Assembly (NCBI RefSeq): GCF_000337895.1
Contig: NZ_AOMA01000182.1
Coordinates: forward strand, 1-45,701
Source: Halobiforma nitratireducens JCM 10879
GTDB lineage: Archaea; Halobacteriota; Halobacteria; Halobacteriales; Natrialbaceae
Reading direction: 5' to 3'
Length of the DNA stretch: 45,701 nt
The stretch's first letter is position 1. Every line of letters starts with the position of its first letter. Shown here piece after piece: positions 33,584 through 41,848 of this stretch. The position numbers and the translations under genes were made by a program. The notes under the pieces were generated by a model. The model was not told the DNA's origin and ran no database searches. It saw only the letters and a program-made list of their open reading frames with translations.

Positions 33584-34348
33584 TCAGTCAGCGCCGTCCC
33601 CGGCCGCCCCGTCGGTCTCGGCAGTTACTTCCTCGGGGATCGATACCTCGACCTCGTCGTGGTCGGTAAACGTCGTCTCGACGGTCACGATTGCCGGCTC
33701 GCCGCCCTGGCTTACCTCCATCCGCATGTCGGTTCCGTAGAGAGTGTCCGTCTCCGTGTCGATCAGGACGTAGTAGACGAATTCTTCGAGGGAGGTCCCT
33801 ACGTGTCCCGACTCATCGATTCCCGCGAGGTCGGTCTCGCGGTCCTCGGGGACATCGAGTTCGTACATCGTCGTTTCGACCCCGTCGACGGTTTCGGACC
33901 GGATCGGTTCGAGCGTCGCGTTTTCGAACGCGTCGGTCGCCGATCCGAGCCGATGTGTGTCCTCCCAGGTGCCGTCCGCCGTTCGCTCCCAGCCGTCGCC
34001 GTCGCTCGTGTACCGTACGTCTTCGAGGACGTACTGCTCGGTTTCGGTCGTTCGCGGATCGGCCCCGACGTGGGTTTCGGTCGCCATCGTCAGGTGGGCC
34101 TGCCGGTCCGTGACGTCGACGGCACCGTCGATCGTCGTCGTCTCGTTGACCATCGCTGCCTGTAGCGTCCGTTCTACTTCGACGTGGTAGCTCTCGACGG
34201 CCTCGACGTTTGCCTCGAGCGCGTCGACGTCGACGCCGGTTCCTTCGCTATCGTCCCCGAGGAAACCGATGCCGCCGGCACAGCCGGCGAGCAAGACGAG
34301 ACCGCAGACGACGAGCACGGCTCCGACGGTCCGGTTGACTGGTGCCAC
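33584..34348 (-). CDS. Haloarchaeal lipoprotein, LolA-like beta domain
   Basis: The 254-residue protein has a hydrophobic signal and lipobox LLAGC with Cys23, without twin arginines. The mature part is acidic and beta-rich: NVEAVESYHVEVERTLQAAM, then TEQYVLEDVRYTSDGDGWER, TTMYELDVPE and VEVSIPEEVT. The repeated strand pattern recalls LolA/LppX-type half-barrel proteins that bind a lipid or hydrophobic ligand. It is a common type in haloarchaeal genomes with no assigned role. The start is GTG 34348. It is divergent from the di-heme peroxidase gene and converges with the Tat lipoprotein gene with 27 bases between stops. Confidence 0.7.
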   Translation of the reverse strand: MAPVNRTVGAVLVVCGLVLLAGCAGGIGFLGDDSEGTGVDVDALEANVEAVESYHVEVERTLQAAMVNETTTIDGAVDVTDRQAHLTMATETHVGADPRTTETEQYVLEDVRYTSDGDGWERTADGTWEDTHRLGSATDAFENATLEPIRSETVDGVETTMYELDVPEDRETDLAGIDESGHVGTSLEEFVYYVLIDTETDTLYGTDMRMEVSQGGEPAIVTVETTFTDHDEVEVSIPEEVTAETDGAAGDGAD

Positions 34349-34542
34349 GATGTCCGACGTTTCGGGCGACCGGTTCCTAAAGCTTTCTCTGGGTCGTTCG
34401 CGCCCCGAATCTCGAGGGCCGAGACACTCGCGCGGTTTTCCCTGGCGTAGTATTTAAACACCCGTCATATGACCGAAAACATCGAAATCTCCTTCACTGT
34501 CCAATCAGCTGGGGTTCTACGCCGATGGGAACCCCCCGAATA

Positions 34543-34548
34543 TTTATA
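34543..34548 (+). promoter_or_regulatory. TATA-like box of the peroxidase gene
   Basis: TTTATA lies 27-32 bases before the ATG at 34575 and only 3-8 bases before the in-frame GTG at 34551. It therefore decides for ATG 34575 and predicts a leaderless mRNA. Confidence 0.65.
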
Positions 34549-34574
34549 CTGTGGCCGGCAAAAATCGAACCCGC

Positions 34575-35948
34575 ATGGGGTATAGTCGACAGCTGCTACT
34601 AGTCGTAGCCGTCAGTCTCTTGGCGATCGTTGGTGCAGGGGCTGTGGCTGCGGCGGATGCCACGGAAGAGCAAAGCGCTGAACCGGTGATCGAGGGCGAT
34701 GTCGCCCCGCAGGTTCAGGAAGACGACGAAGAGGACGACGAGGCGGAGGACCTCCCGGTAGAGCCTCCGACCGAGGAATCACACCCGGGCTACGAGTACA
34801 TCGAACGTGAAGACGACACTGAAGAGAAAATCGAGCTCGGCGAACAACTCTACTTCGATCCCCGTATTTCCGAGACGGGGACCATCTCGTGTAACACCTG
34901 TCACAACGTGATGGAAGGCGGTGACGACAGCCGCCCCGTCGCGATGGGTGTCCACGGTGAGACCGGCCCGGTCGCGTCGCCGACCGTCTGGAACTCCGGG
35001 TTCCACCACACCCAGTTCTGGGACGGCCGTGCCGACACACTCGCAGAGCAGGCCGAAGGGCCGATCGTCGCCGACGTCGAGATGGGCATGCCCGACCACG
35101 AGGCAGCCCTCGACCGCGTCCGAGCGGTCGACGGCTACGTCGAGCAGTACGAAGACGTCTACGGTGACGAAGTCGACGGTGACGATCCCGAGGATCTCGT
35201 GACCCTCGAGAACACCGTCGATGCGATCGCGGCCTACGAGCGCACGCTCGTGACGCCGAACAGTTCCTACGACCAGTACGTCGAGGGCGACGCTGACGCG
35301 ATGACTGATCAGCAACTCGACGGCATGGAGTCGTTCCAGGAACTCGGCTGTCAGAGCTGTCACTCCGGACCGATGTTCAGCGGTCAGTGGGACGAACCCG
35401 AGTCCGGTGAGGGCGTCTACCAGCCTCACCCGACCTTCGATGACAACCCACAGTGTGAGGAGTACATCGAGGAGTACGACCTGATGGAGAACCCGGGTCG
35501 TGCGGGCGTCACTGACGACGAGGCCGACGAGTTCATGTACAAGGTGCCGACGTTGCGCAACGTCGAACACACCGCGCCGTACATGCACACCGGCCAGGTG
35601 CCGACCCTCGAGGAGTCCATCCGCGTGATGGCGGCCTGTAACCTCGACGAAGATCCATCCGACGAGGAAGTCGAGGACATCGCCGCCTTCCTCACGAGCC
35701 TGACCGGGGAGTACCCCGACCAGGAGATGCCGCGACTGCCGAACCCGAGCGGTGAATCGATGATCCCGATGGACGCTGACGCCGAATTCGAGGACATCGA
35801 GGAAGAACGCGACGAGGACGCCGACGAAGTCGGAGATGACGACGCAGACGACGGCATCCCCGGTATGACGATCGGCGCGGCAGTCATCGCGCTTGCGATC
35901 GCGACCGCTGCGGCGCTCGTTGGCTACACGCGACGACTCAACGAATAG
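34575..35948 (+). CDS. Di-heme cytochrome c peroxidase/MauG family protein with C-terminal anchor
   Basis: This exported cytochrome reduces peroxide or modifies proteins with electrons passed between two c-type hemes. The 457-residue protein has an N-terminal signal (about 1-27, ending AAA), an acidic spacer, then heme sites CNTCH (106-110) and CQSCH (259-263), and family motifs LGEQLYFDPRIS, NSGFHHTQFWDGRA and VPTLRNVEHTAPYMHTG, with Met337 as possible axial ligand. Two further Cys (294 and 355) might form a disulfide. After an acidic tail comes GIPGMTIGAAVIALAIA, a hydrophobic helix, and basic residues, close to the PGF-CTERM sorting type but with Met for Phe. It needs the cytochrome c maturation genes that follow. 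Confidence 0.93.
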   Translation: MGYSRQLLLVVAVSLLAIVGAGAVAAADATEEQSAEPVIEGDVAPQVQEDDEEDDEAEDLPVEPPTEESHPGYEYIEREDDTEEKIELGEQLYFDPRISETGTISCNTCHNVMEGGDDSRPVAMGVHGETGPVASPTVWNSGFHHTQFWDGRADTLAEQAEGPIVADVEMGMPDHEAALDRVRAVDGYVEQYEDVYGDEVDGDDPEDLVTLENTVDAIAAYERTLVTPNSSYDQYVEGDADAMTDQQLDGMESFQELGCQSCHSGPMFSGQWDEPESGEGVYQPHPTFDDNPQCEEYIEEYDLMENPGRAGVTDDEADEFMYKVPTLRNVEHTAPYMHTGQVPTLEESIRVMAACNLDEDPSDEEVEDIAAFLTSLTGEYPDQEMPRLPNPSGESMIPMDADAEFEDIEEERDEDADEVGDDDADDGIPGMTIGAAVIALAIATAAALVGYTRRLNE

Positions 35949-36023
35949 GCGCTCGTCGTCCCTTTTTTGGGAAGTAGCGATAACTCTTTCAGCGATCGAT
36001 CCGAACGACGATACGTCCGACGA

Positions 36024-36485
36024 ATGACCCCCCGGAAACTCCTCACGATAGCCGTGCTCATCGCCGTACTGGGGTTTGGCTACTACTCGATGAACGCAGC
36101 CCCGGTTCTCAGCGATCACGACTACACCTACCAGGGCGGGATCGAGTGGCACGAGGACCCCGACGAGGCGATCGCGGTCGCCGAGGAGCAGGACAAACCC
36201 GTGCTCGTCTACTACTGGACGACCTGGTGTACCTACTGTCAGGAGTACGACGACAACCACTACCAGAACGACGAGATACGTGACGAACTCGACGAGTACG
36301 TGCTCCTCGCGATCAACCTCGACGAGCCAGGACCAGGCGCATCGCTCGCTGCCGAACACGAGGCCGCCTACCCGCCACAGCACGTCATCATGACCGCCGA
36401 CGGCGACGAACTGTCACGGCTCGGCGGCTACGTCGAGGAGGACCGGTTCCTGGAGGAGCTCCGGGCCGGGGTTGATTCGGCATAG
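36024..36485 (+). CDS. Membrane-anchored thioredoxin-like protein (CcmG/ResA-type role)
   Basis: The 153-residue protein has one N-terminal TM helix (about 5-22) and an extracytoplasmic thioredoxin domain with the redox motif WTTWCTYCQEYD (Cys69, Cys72). The cis-Pro region reads YPPQHVIMTADGDEL. It is shorter than TlpA. It lies 75 bases after the peroxidase gene and 30 bases before ccmF. The likely task is to reduce the CxxCH cysteines of apocytochrome c before heme ligation, with electrons passed on by CcdA. ATG 36024 is preferred; the frame is open to 35967, where TTTTTT at 35962-35967 may end the upstream transcript. Assignment to CcmG is by context. Confidence 0.85.
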   Translation: MTPRKLLTIAVLIAVLGFGYYSMNAAPVLSDHDYTYQGGIEWHEDPDEAIAVAEEQDKPVLVYYWTTWCTYCQEYDDNHYQNDEIRDELDEYVLLAINLDEPGPGASLAAEHEAAYPPQHVIMTADGDELSRLGGYVEEDRFLEELRAGVDSA

Positions 36486-36515
36486 GAAGTCGGGACCGAT
36501 TGACTGTCAGAACCA

Positions 36516-38849
36516 ATGATTCCGAACACACTCACACCTGGAACGCTGCTGATCGCGATTGCAGCGTTCGCAAGTAGTCTCGCGGCCATCCTCCTGTTGT
36601 ACGGCTACGTCTATCGAACCGACGACCTCCGCCCCGTGACGCTTGTCGCGGCCGGAACGTCGACGCTTTCGCTGGTCGTCGCTCACACGTACCTCACCTA
36701 CCAGTTCGTCGTCGGCGACTACACCAACGCGTACGTCTGGCAAAACTCGGCGGACTACCTCTCGCTGCTGTACCGCCTGACGGGCCCGTACGCGAACCAC
36801 GAGGGATCGATTCTCCTCTGGGCGACCCTGACTGCCGTCGTCGCCACGTGGACCGTGTACTCGAGTCGGTTCCGGGGTCGTGGAGCGAACCTCGCCCAGT
36901 CGATCTCGCTGGGGATCGTCGCCGTCTTCGCGACGATGCTGGTCGCCCAGAGCCCCTTCACCCCAATCGAGGTCGCGTTCCCGGACACACCTGCCGGGTT
37001 CGTGCCGCCGGACGGTGACGGCCTGAACCCGCTGCTGGTCGATCCCTGGATGGCGATCCACCCGCCGATCACCTTCGCCGCGTACGCGCTGTTGATCGTC
37101 CCGTTCGCACTGGGGATCACACACTTCGTCTCGCTGTTCCGTGGTGAGGGAAGCGTCTTCGACGAGTGGCTCGGGAGCATGCGCCAGTGGCTGCGTGTCT
37201 CGTGGCTGTTGTTGACCGCGGCGATCGTCTTCGGTGGCATCTGGGCCTACGGCGTCCTCGGCTGGGGCGGTTTCTGGTCGTGGGACCCCGTCGAAACCGC
37301 CGTCTTGATCCCGTGGCTCGCCCTGACTGCCTCCCTACACTCGATCAACCGCTACGCCAAGACCGGCGAGTACCCGATCTTCGCGCCGGCGTCGGCGGCG
37401 ATCATCTTTCCGCTGGTCATCTTCGCGACGACGGTCGTCCGCAGCGGGGTCTTCCGGAGCGTCCACTCGTTTGCGGCGGGTGGGATCGGGACCGGCATCC
37501 TGTTCCTGCTCGGGGTCACCGGGACGGCGGCGATCCTCTTGCCCTTTGGCTACTGGTTCCTCGAGGCCGAGGAGAGGTCACGCGCTGCCGACGAGCCGTG
37601 GCTGAGCCGACGGACGGTCTACCACGGCGCTGTGCTCGCCTTTGCCGTCCTCGCGTTCATCTCGGTCTGGGGGCTGTCTTTCCCCGTGTTGCGAAACGCT
37701 GCGACCGGCGTCGAGGTCAGCGTCGGCCAGGACCACTACAACCTCTGGAGCTACCCCGTCGTGGTACTGGGGCTGCTCGCGGGCGGGCTGTACGCCCTGC
37801 TCGATCTCCGGCGGCGTAAGCTCGCGATCGGCGCGACCGCGGCCGTCGCCGTCGCGACCCTCGTCGCGGCGTTTGTCGCCCCGTCGGCGAACTGGTATCT
37901 GAGCGACCCTGCCGCCCACGATCCGCTCGTCTACCGGATCGTCGGCTCGGCCAGCGTCCTCTCGATCGTCCCACCGACCGCGTTCTTCGCGGGGAGCTGG
38001 ATTTGGCGGTACGTCGACCGGATTCGTGGCGTCCCCTCGCGGGCGTTCAAGATCCGCGAGACGGGGATCGTCCTTATCCACGTCGGCGGGGCGGTGTTGA
38101 TCGTCGCCATCTCCTTCGTCTACCTCTTTGCGACGTCGGCGTCGGTCGCAGTCGTCGGGATCGACGACGCCGGGAACAACCCCGAGCCGATCGTCGAAGA
38201 GACTCCCGACGGCGAGTACGAAGTCCACGTGACTAACTACGAGACGGCCGAGGTACCGACCATCGAGGAGGCCGCTCGCAGCCCCGAGGAGGTACTGACC
38301 GTCGACGAGGACGCCTCGCTCGTCAGGGGGGAGATAACTGCCATCGATTCGGTCGAGGGCACGACGATTGCCCGGCTCGAGGACTCGAGCGTCTGGCTGG
38401 CAGGTGCCGACGAGTCGCTGTTCGAGGAAGGCACGGAAGTAATCGCTCGGGGGACGGTCTTCGAGGGTGAGACGGCGGCCGCCGACGCCGAGGCGTTCGT
38501 CTACACCGATGCGGACAACATGGGTTCGGTGTCGGAGCCGCCACGAGACGTGCACACGCCACGGATGACCTCCCACGAACTCGACGTGGCAGTCTACGAG
38601 GCTGGCGAGCGCGTCGCCGAGGGGACGATCGCCGAACAGGAGTATCTCCGTTCGGAGATGAACACCAACGACGCCGTCATCGAGCGCGGGATTACCGGCG
38701 ACACGTACGTCGTCGGGTCGATCGACGAACGCGGCGCGTCGATCACTATCGACACGTATCCGCTTGCCAATCAGATCTGGCTGGGTGTCGCGTTGATGCT
38801 CGTCGGGATGACGGCGCTGACGCTGGCGGATAGTCGACGCGACCGGTAA
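36516..38849 (+). CDS. ccmF: Cytochrome c heme lyase CcmF
   Basis: CcmF attaches heme from CcmE to apocytochrome c at the outer membrane face. The 777-residue protein has around 14 membrane helices. The tryptophan-rich heme-handling motif is GWGGFWSWDPVE (249-260), with nearby His182 (AIHPPITFA), His275 and His317 as possible heme ligands, and the NHEGSILLW motif (94-102). A soluble segment (about 600-665: RGEITAIDSVEGTTIARLED, then VWLAG and EVIARGTVFEGE) reads like an OB-fold domain inserted before the last helix. Bacterial CcmF is about 650 residues. It is likely co-transcribed with the thioredoxin 30 bases upstream, and it converges with ccmB. Confidence 0.96.
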   Translation: MIPNTLTPGTLLIAIAAFASSLAAILLLYGYVYRTDDLRPVTLVAAGTSTLSLVVAHTYLTYQFVVGDYTNAYVWQNSADYLSLLYRLTGPYANHEGSILLWATLTAVVATWTVYSSRFRGRGANLAQSISLGIVAVFATMLVAQSPFTPIEVAFPDTPAGFVPPDGDGLNPLLVDPWMAIHPPITFAAYALLIVPFALGITHFVSLFRGEGSVFDEWLGSMRQWLRVSWLLLTAAIVFGGIWAYGVLGWGGFWSWDPVETAVLIPWLALTASLHSINRYAKTGEYPIFAPASAAIIFPLVIFATTVVRSGVFRSVHSFAAGGIGTGILFLLGVTGTAAILLPFGYWFLEAEERSRAADEPWLSRRTVYHGAVLAFAVLAFISVWGLSFPVLRNAATGVEVSVGQDHYNLWSYPVVVLGLLAGGLYALLDLRRRKLAIGATAAVAVATLVAAFVAPSANWYLSDPAAHDPLVYRIVGSASVLSIVPPTAFFAGSWIWRYVDRIRGVPSRAFKIRETGIVLIHVGGAVLIVAISFVYLFATSASVAVVGIDDAGNNPEPIVEETPDGEYEVHVTNYETAEVPTIEEAARSPEEVLTVDEDASLVRGEITAIDSVEGTTIARLEDSSVWLAGADESLFEEGTEVIARGTVFEGETAAADAEAFVYTDADNMGSVSEPPRDVHTPRMTSHELDVAVYEAGERVAEGTIAEQEYLRSEMNTNDAVIERGITGDTYVVGSIDERGASITIDTYPLANQIWLGVALMLVGMTALTLADSRRDR

Positions 38850-38871
38850 CGAGAGCCGGTTTCCTCTTCCC

Positions 38872-39555
38872 TCACTCCTCGACGACGTACTCGAAGGTCA
38901 TCCAGCCCGCGACGAGGACGAGCAGGTCGTAGGTGAGCAGGATTCGGAACCATGCCGACGTCATCCCCTCCGAGAGTCCCGGTTCGGTCAGGGCCGTCCC
39001 CGAGAGGATGATCGGGATCACCAGCGGCACGAGCAAGACCGGCAACAACGACTCTTGCAACTGGGAGTGGAGCATGAGGATCGACAGCAACACGCCGACC
39101 GCACTGAACCCGAGCGCGGCCAGCGGGACGACCAGCAACACCGTCGCCAACGTCGCCATATCGAACGCGTAATCGAGAAAGACGACGACGAACCCGAGGC
39201 TCAACAGGCCGATCCCGGTGATAAACACCGTCGAGCTGGCAACTTTCCCGAGATAGATCGCCGATCGATCGACCGGCGCGAGCAGGAGGCCGGCGATGGC
39301 CTCGTTTTTCCCCTCGAGTGCGACGGCGTGGCTCATCCCGACCGCGCCGCCGAAGACGACGGCGAGCCACAGCGCACCACGCGCGAGGACGTCACGGGAG
39401 CCGACCTCCTCACCGAAGACGAACGAGAAGACGACGATGATGAGCAAGGCGAAGACGAACGCGGCGTTCGTGGTCTGCTTGCTACGGGATTCGACGAGCA
39501 GGTCCTTGCGAGCGATCGTGTAGACGACCCGGAGGTAGTCCCCGATCCCGGTCAT
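38872..39555 (-). CDS. ccmB: Heme-export ABC permease CcmB
   Basis: The 227-residue protein has six hydrophobic helices with the CcmB start YLRVVYTIARKDLLVESRSKQ and the internal LALEGKNEAIAGLLLAPVDRSAIYLGK, then HSQLQESLLPVLLVPLVIPIILSGT. CcmB and CcmA form the ABC transporter that acts with CcmC to release heme-loaded CcmE. ccmA is just upstream on the same strand and overlaps by four bases (ATGA), so they are coupled. The stop is 23 bases from that of ccmF, with which it converges. Confidence 0.95.
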   Translation of the reverse strand: MTGIGDYLRVVYTIARKDLLVESRSKQTTNAAFVFALLIIVVFSFVFGEEVGSRDVLARGALWLAVVFGGAVGMSHAVALEGKNEAIAGLLLAPVDRSAIYLGKVASSTVFITGIGLLSLGFVVVFLDYAFDMATLATVLLVVPLAALGFSAVGVLLSILMLHSQLQESLLPVLLVPLVIPIILSGTALTEPGLSEGMTSAWFRILLTYDLLVLVAGWMTFEYVVEE

Positions 39556-40367
39556 CCGTCGTTCGATCCTCCTGGATCGTCAGTGTTGGTTCCGCTCGCG
39601 CGTTCGGTTCCCGTCCCCGCAACCGTCGACCGCGTCGGGACCGCCCTCCCACTCGTCACCGCTCGTGGCTCTCCGCCCGTACAGCGCCGTTCGTACTCCT
39701 CGAGTACCTCTGCCGCGTCGTCGAACGCCGTCGTCTCGAGGTCGCCGACGAGCCGACCGTCGTTCACGAAAAGCACCCGATCCGCCAGTCGGTATCCCCG
39801 CTCGAGGTCGTGGGTCGCGGCCAGTACGGTCCGGTCCTCGAGGTCCTCGAGGACCGCGGCGACACGTTTCAGTGACGTCTGGTCGAGCCCGGTGTAGGGC
39901 TCGTCGAAAAGCAGGAGATCGGGATCGTGAACGAGCGCACGCGCAAGCGAGACGCGTTTGCTCATGCCATGCGAGAAGCCGGCGACCCGTTCGCCCCCGC
40001 GGGAAGCGAGCCCGACGGTCTCGAGGAGCTCGTCACAGACGGCGGCGTCGACGCCGTGCAGTCGGGCGTGCAGCCGGAGGTTCTCACGTGCCGTCAGTTC
40101 CTCGTAGAGCATCGTCTCGTGGGCGACGACGCCGAGCCGGGAGCGAACCGCCGCGTTGCCGCTGCCAAGCGGCTCGGAGCCGATCTCGATGTCTCCTTCC
40201 GTCGGACGGGACAGCGACGCGAGCATCCGGATGAGCGTCGTCTTCCCCGCGCCGTTGGCCCCGAAGAGGACGGCCGTCTCGCCGGCCTCGAGATCGAAAG
40301 AGACGTCATCGACGCCGACGTGGGTGCCGAACCGTTTTGTCACGCCGGAGACGGAGACGAAAGCCAT
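39552..40367 (-). CDS. ccmA: Heme-export ABC ATPase CcmA
   Basis: The 271-residue ATPase has Walker A GANGAGKTT (35-43), a Q-loop region VAHETMLYEELTARENL, an ABC signature of the CcmA/ABC-2 type FSHGMSKRVSLARAL, Walker B LLLFDEPYTGLD and the switch His in ATHD. The last 50 residues (GRAVPTRSTVAGTGTERASG...) are low-complexity and probably disordered. It energises release of holo-CcmE with CcmB and CcmC. Divergent from ccdA, it starts 25 bases from the palindromic CTTAAG midway between them. Confidence 0.95.
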   Translation of the reverse strand: MAFVSVSGVTKRFGTHVGVDDVSFDLEAGETAVLFGANGAGKTTLIRMLASLSRPTEGDIEIGSEPLGSGNAAVRSRLGVVAHETMLYEELTARENLRLHARLHGVDAAVCDELLETVGLASRGGERVAGFSHGMSKRVSLARALVHDPDLLLFDEPYTGLDQTSLKRVAAVLEDLEDRTVLAATHDLERGYRLADRVLFVNDGRLVGDLETTAFDDAAEVLEEYERRCTGGEPRAVTSGRAVPTRSTVAGTGTERASGTNTDDPGGSNDG

Positions 40368-40392
40368 TGCCCGACGCTTGGCGGACGCATGA

Positions 40393-40398
40393 CTTAAG
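40393..40398. promoter_or_regulatory. Single palindromic TATA-like box shared by ccmA and ccdA
   Basis: CTTAAG reads the same on both strands. It lies exactly midway: 25 bases separate it from the ccmA start (40367) on one side and 25 bases from the ccdA start (40424) on the other. That is the normal TATA-to-start spacing for leaderless archaeal messages in both directions, so one box may serve both genes. Confidence 0.55.
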
Positions 40399-40423
40399 CA
40401 TTGTAATTCCGTACTGTCGCCCG

Positions 40424-41104
40424 ATGGAGCTTCCGACGCTGTCAGTCGTTCTCCTCGCGGGTGCGGCCACGATTCTGACGCCGTGTTGTCTCCCTTTGCT
40501 CCCGCCGCTGCTGTCGGGCAGCGTGGGCCATCGGCTCCGGCCCGTTGCGATCGTCTCGGGAAGCCTGCTTTCCTTTACCGCGCTGGGCGTTCTCGTCGGC
40601 GCGCTCGGGTCCTTCTCGCCCGACACGCTGCGCGCACCGGCGTTTCTGGCCATCGTCGCTTTCGGTGCGGTGATGGTCGACGACGATCTGCATCGCGCCT
40701 ACTCACGCTACGCCTCGCGGCTCTCGAGTACCGCCACCGAACGCGTCGGCGCGCTCGACGAGCAGCGCCATCCCCTGGCGTCGGCGTTCTCGCTTGGCCT
40801 CTTGCTGGGCGTGATCTGGCTTCCCTGCGTCGGTCCCGTACTGGGGGCCGTCCTCGCGTACGCCGCGACGACCGGAGCTGCCGTCGAGAGCGGCGCGTTC
40901 CTGTTCGTCTACGGCGTCGGGTTCGCGATCCCGCTGCTGGGCGTCGCTTACGGCGGCAAACTCGCGGGTCGATCTGTCGCTGATCACCTCGGCGTGCTCG
41001 GGCGACGGGACGTCGTTCGACGTGCGGTCGGCGTCGTCCTGCTCGTGACGGGGGTCGCCCTGCTGTTCGAGCTCGATCGAGTCTTCCTCTCGGCGCTGTA
41101 CTGA
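40424..41104 (+). CDS. ccdA: Thiol:disulfide transporter CcdA
   Basis: CcdA moves reducing equivalents from cytoplasmic thioredoxin across the membrane to the outer thioredoxin. The 226-residue protein has about six TM helices and the two family Cys sites: TPCCLPLLPPLLSG in helix 1 (Cys21 and Cys22, where most have one) and LPCVGPVLGAVLAYA in helix 4 (Cys135). The Pro pairs next to the Cys are conserved. It is divergent from ccmA. The partner is probably the membrane thioredoxin at 36024. ATG 40424 is supported by the CTTAAG box. Confidence 0.93.
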   Translation: MELPTLSVVLLAGAATILTPCCLPLLPPLLSGSVGHRLRPVAIVSGSLLSFTALGVLVGALGSFSPDTLRAPAFLAIVAFGAVMVDDDLHRAYSRYASRLSSTATERVGALDEQRHPLASAFSLGLLLGVIWLPCVGPVLGAVLAYAATTGAAVESGAFLFVYGVGFAIPLLGVAYGGKLAGRSVADHLGVLGRRDVVRRAVGVVLLVTGVALLFELDRVFLSALY

Positions 41105-41130
41105 GAAACGGGCTACCGACGCCGCGACGA

Positions 41131-41715
41131 TCACACGGTCGTATACTCCTCGCCGCCGTCCTCGTCGAACGCGTAGATCTGTAGCGGCTCGTCCCCCCGG
41201 GGCCCCATCCCTGGGGAGTGTCTCGGCATTCCGGGTGCTGCGATCCCTCGCACGTCCGGGTCGTCTTCCAGGAGCGTTTCGACCGCCTCGAGCGGGACGT
41301 GACCTTCGACGAGGTAGTCGGCGTCGTCTTCCTCGCCGAGCACGAGCGTGTGACAGCTCCGAACGTCGGTCGGAACGCCCAGTTCCGTCTTGGTCGCGGC
41401 GAGGTCGTCGGGGTACTCGACGCGAACGTCTATCCCGTGGCTCTCGAGGTAGCTTACGTACTCGCCACAACAACCACAGTTCGGGTCGTGGTACTGGACG
41501 GCCGACTCGAGCGGGAGCGAACCCGACCACTCCCAGTGGGTCTGGTTCTGGCGCTGGTCCTGGGCCGTCCCCGAAGCCGATCCTTCGGGATCGGTCGGCG
41601 TCGAGTCGGTTTCAGTCGGCTCGTCCCCGTCGAGACAGCCGGCGAGGCCGACCGACGCCAGTATCGTCCCCGTCCCGGCCGCGACGAATCGTCGTCGAGA
41701 CACTGGCACGCGCAT
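41131..41715 (-). CDS. DUF411 metal-binding Tat lipoprotein
   Basis: DUF411 proteins are Cys/His-rich and are linked to copper or other metal handling. The 194-residue protein has a Tat signal SRRRFVAAG (6-14) and lipobox GLAGC with Cys27. The domain shows DPNCGCCGEYVSYL (Cys80, 82, 83), SCHTLVLG (Cys121, His122), VEGHVPLEAVETLL (His139) and APGMPRHSPGMGP (Met163, Met170). All these positions suit copper(I). AATATA (41744-41739) lies 24-29 bases before ATG 41715, just below a CGACCGGTCG palindrome. It converges with ccdA with 26 bases between stops and is divergent from ccmE. In a c-type cytochrome island it may serve copper supply or protect heme chemistry from metals, which is inference. 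Confidence 0.88.
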   Translation of the reverse strand: MRVPVSRRRFVAAGTGTILASVGLAGCLDGDEPTETDSTPTDPEGSASGTAQDQRQNQTHWEWSGSLPLESAVQYHDPNCGCCGEYVSYLESHGIDVRVEYPDDLAATKTELGVPTDVRSCHTLVLGEEDDADYLVEGHVPLEAVETLLEDDPDVRGIAAPGMPRHSPGMGPRGDEPLQIYAFDEDGGEEYTTV

Positions 41716-41848
41716 ACCGGTCGTTCGGACGACAGAGTAATATACCGACCGGTCGATCCGACCGCGTCGGAACGCCGTCGCCACCGACGTTCCTACCGCG
41801 TCGTGACTGGCGAAGGTTTGATGTAACAACGACCGGAAGAGACATGTA

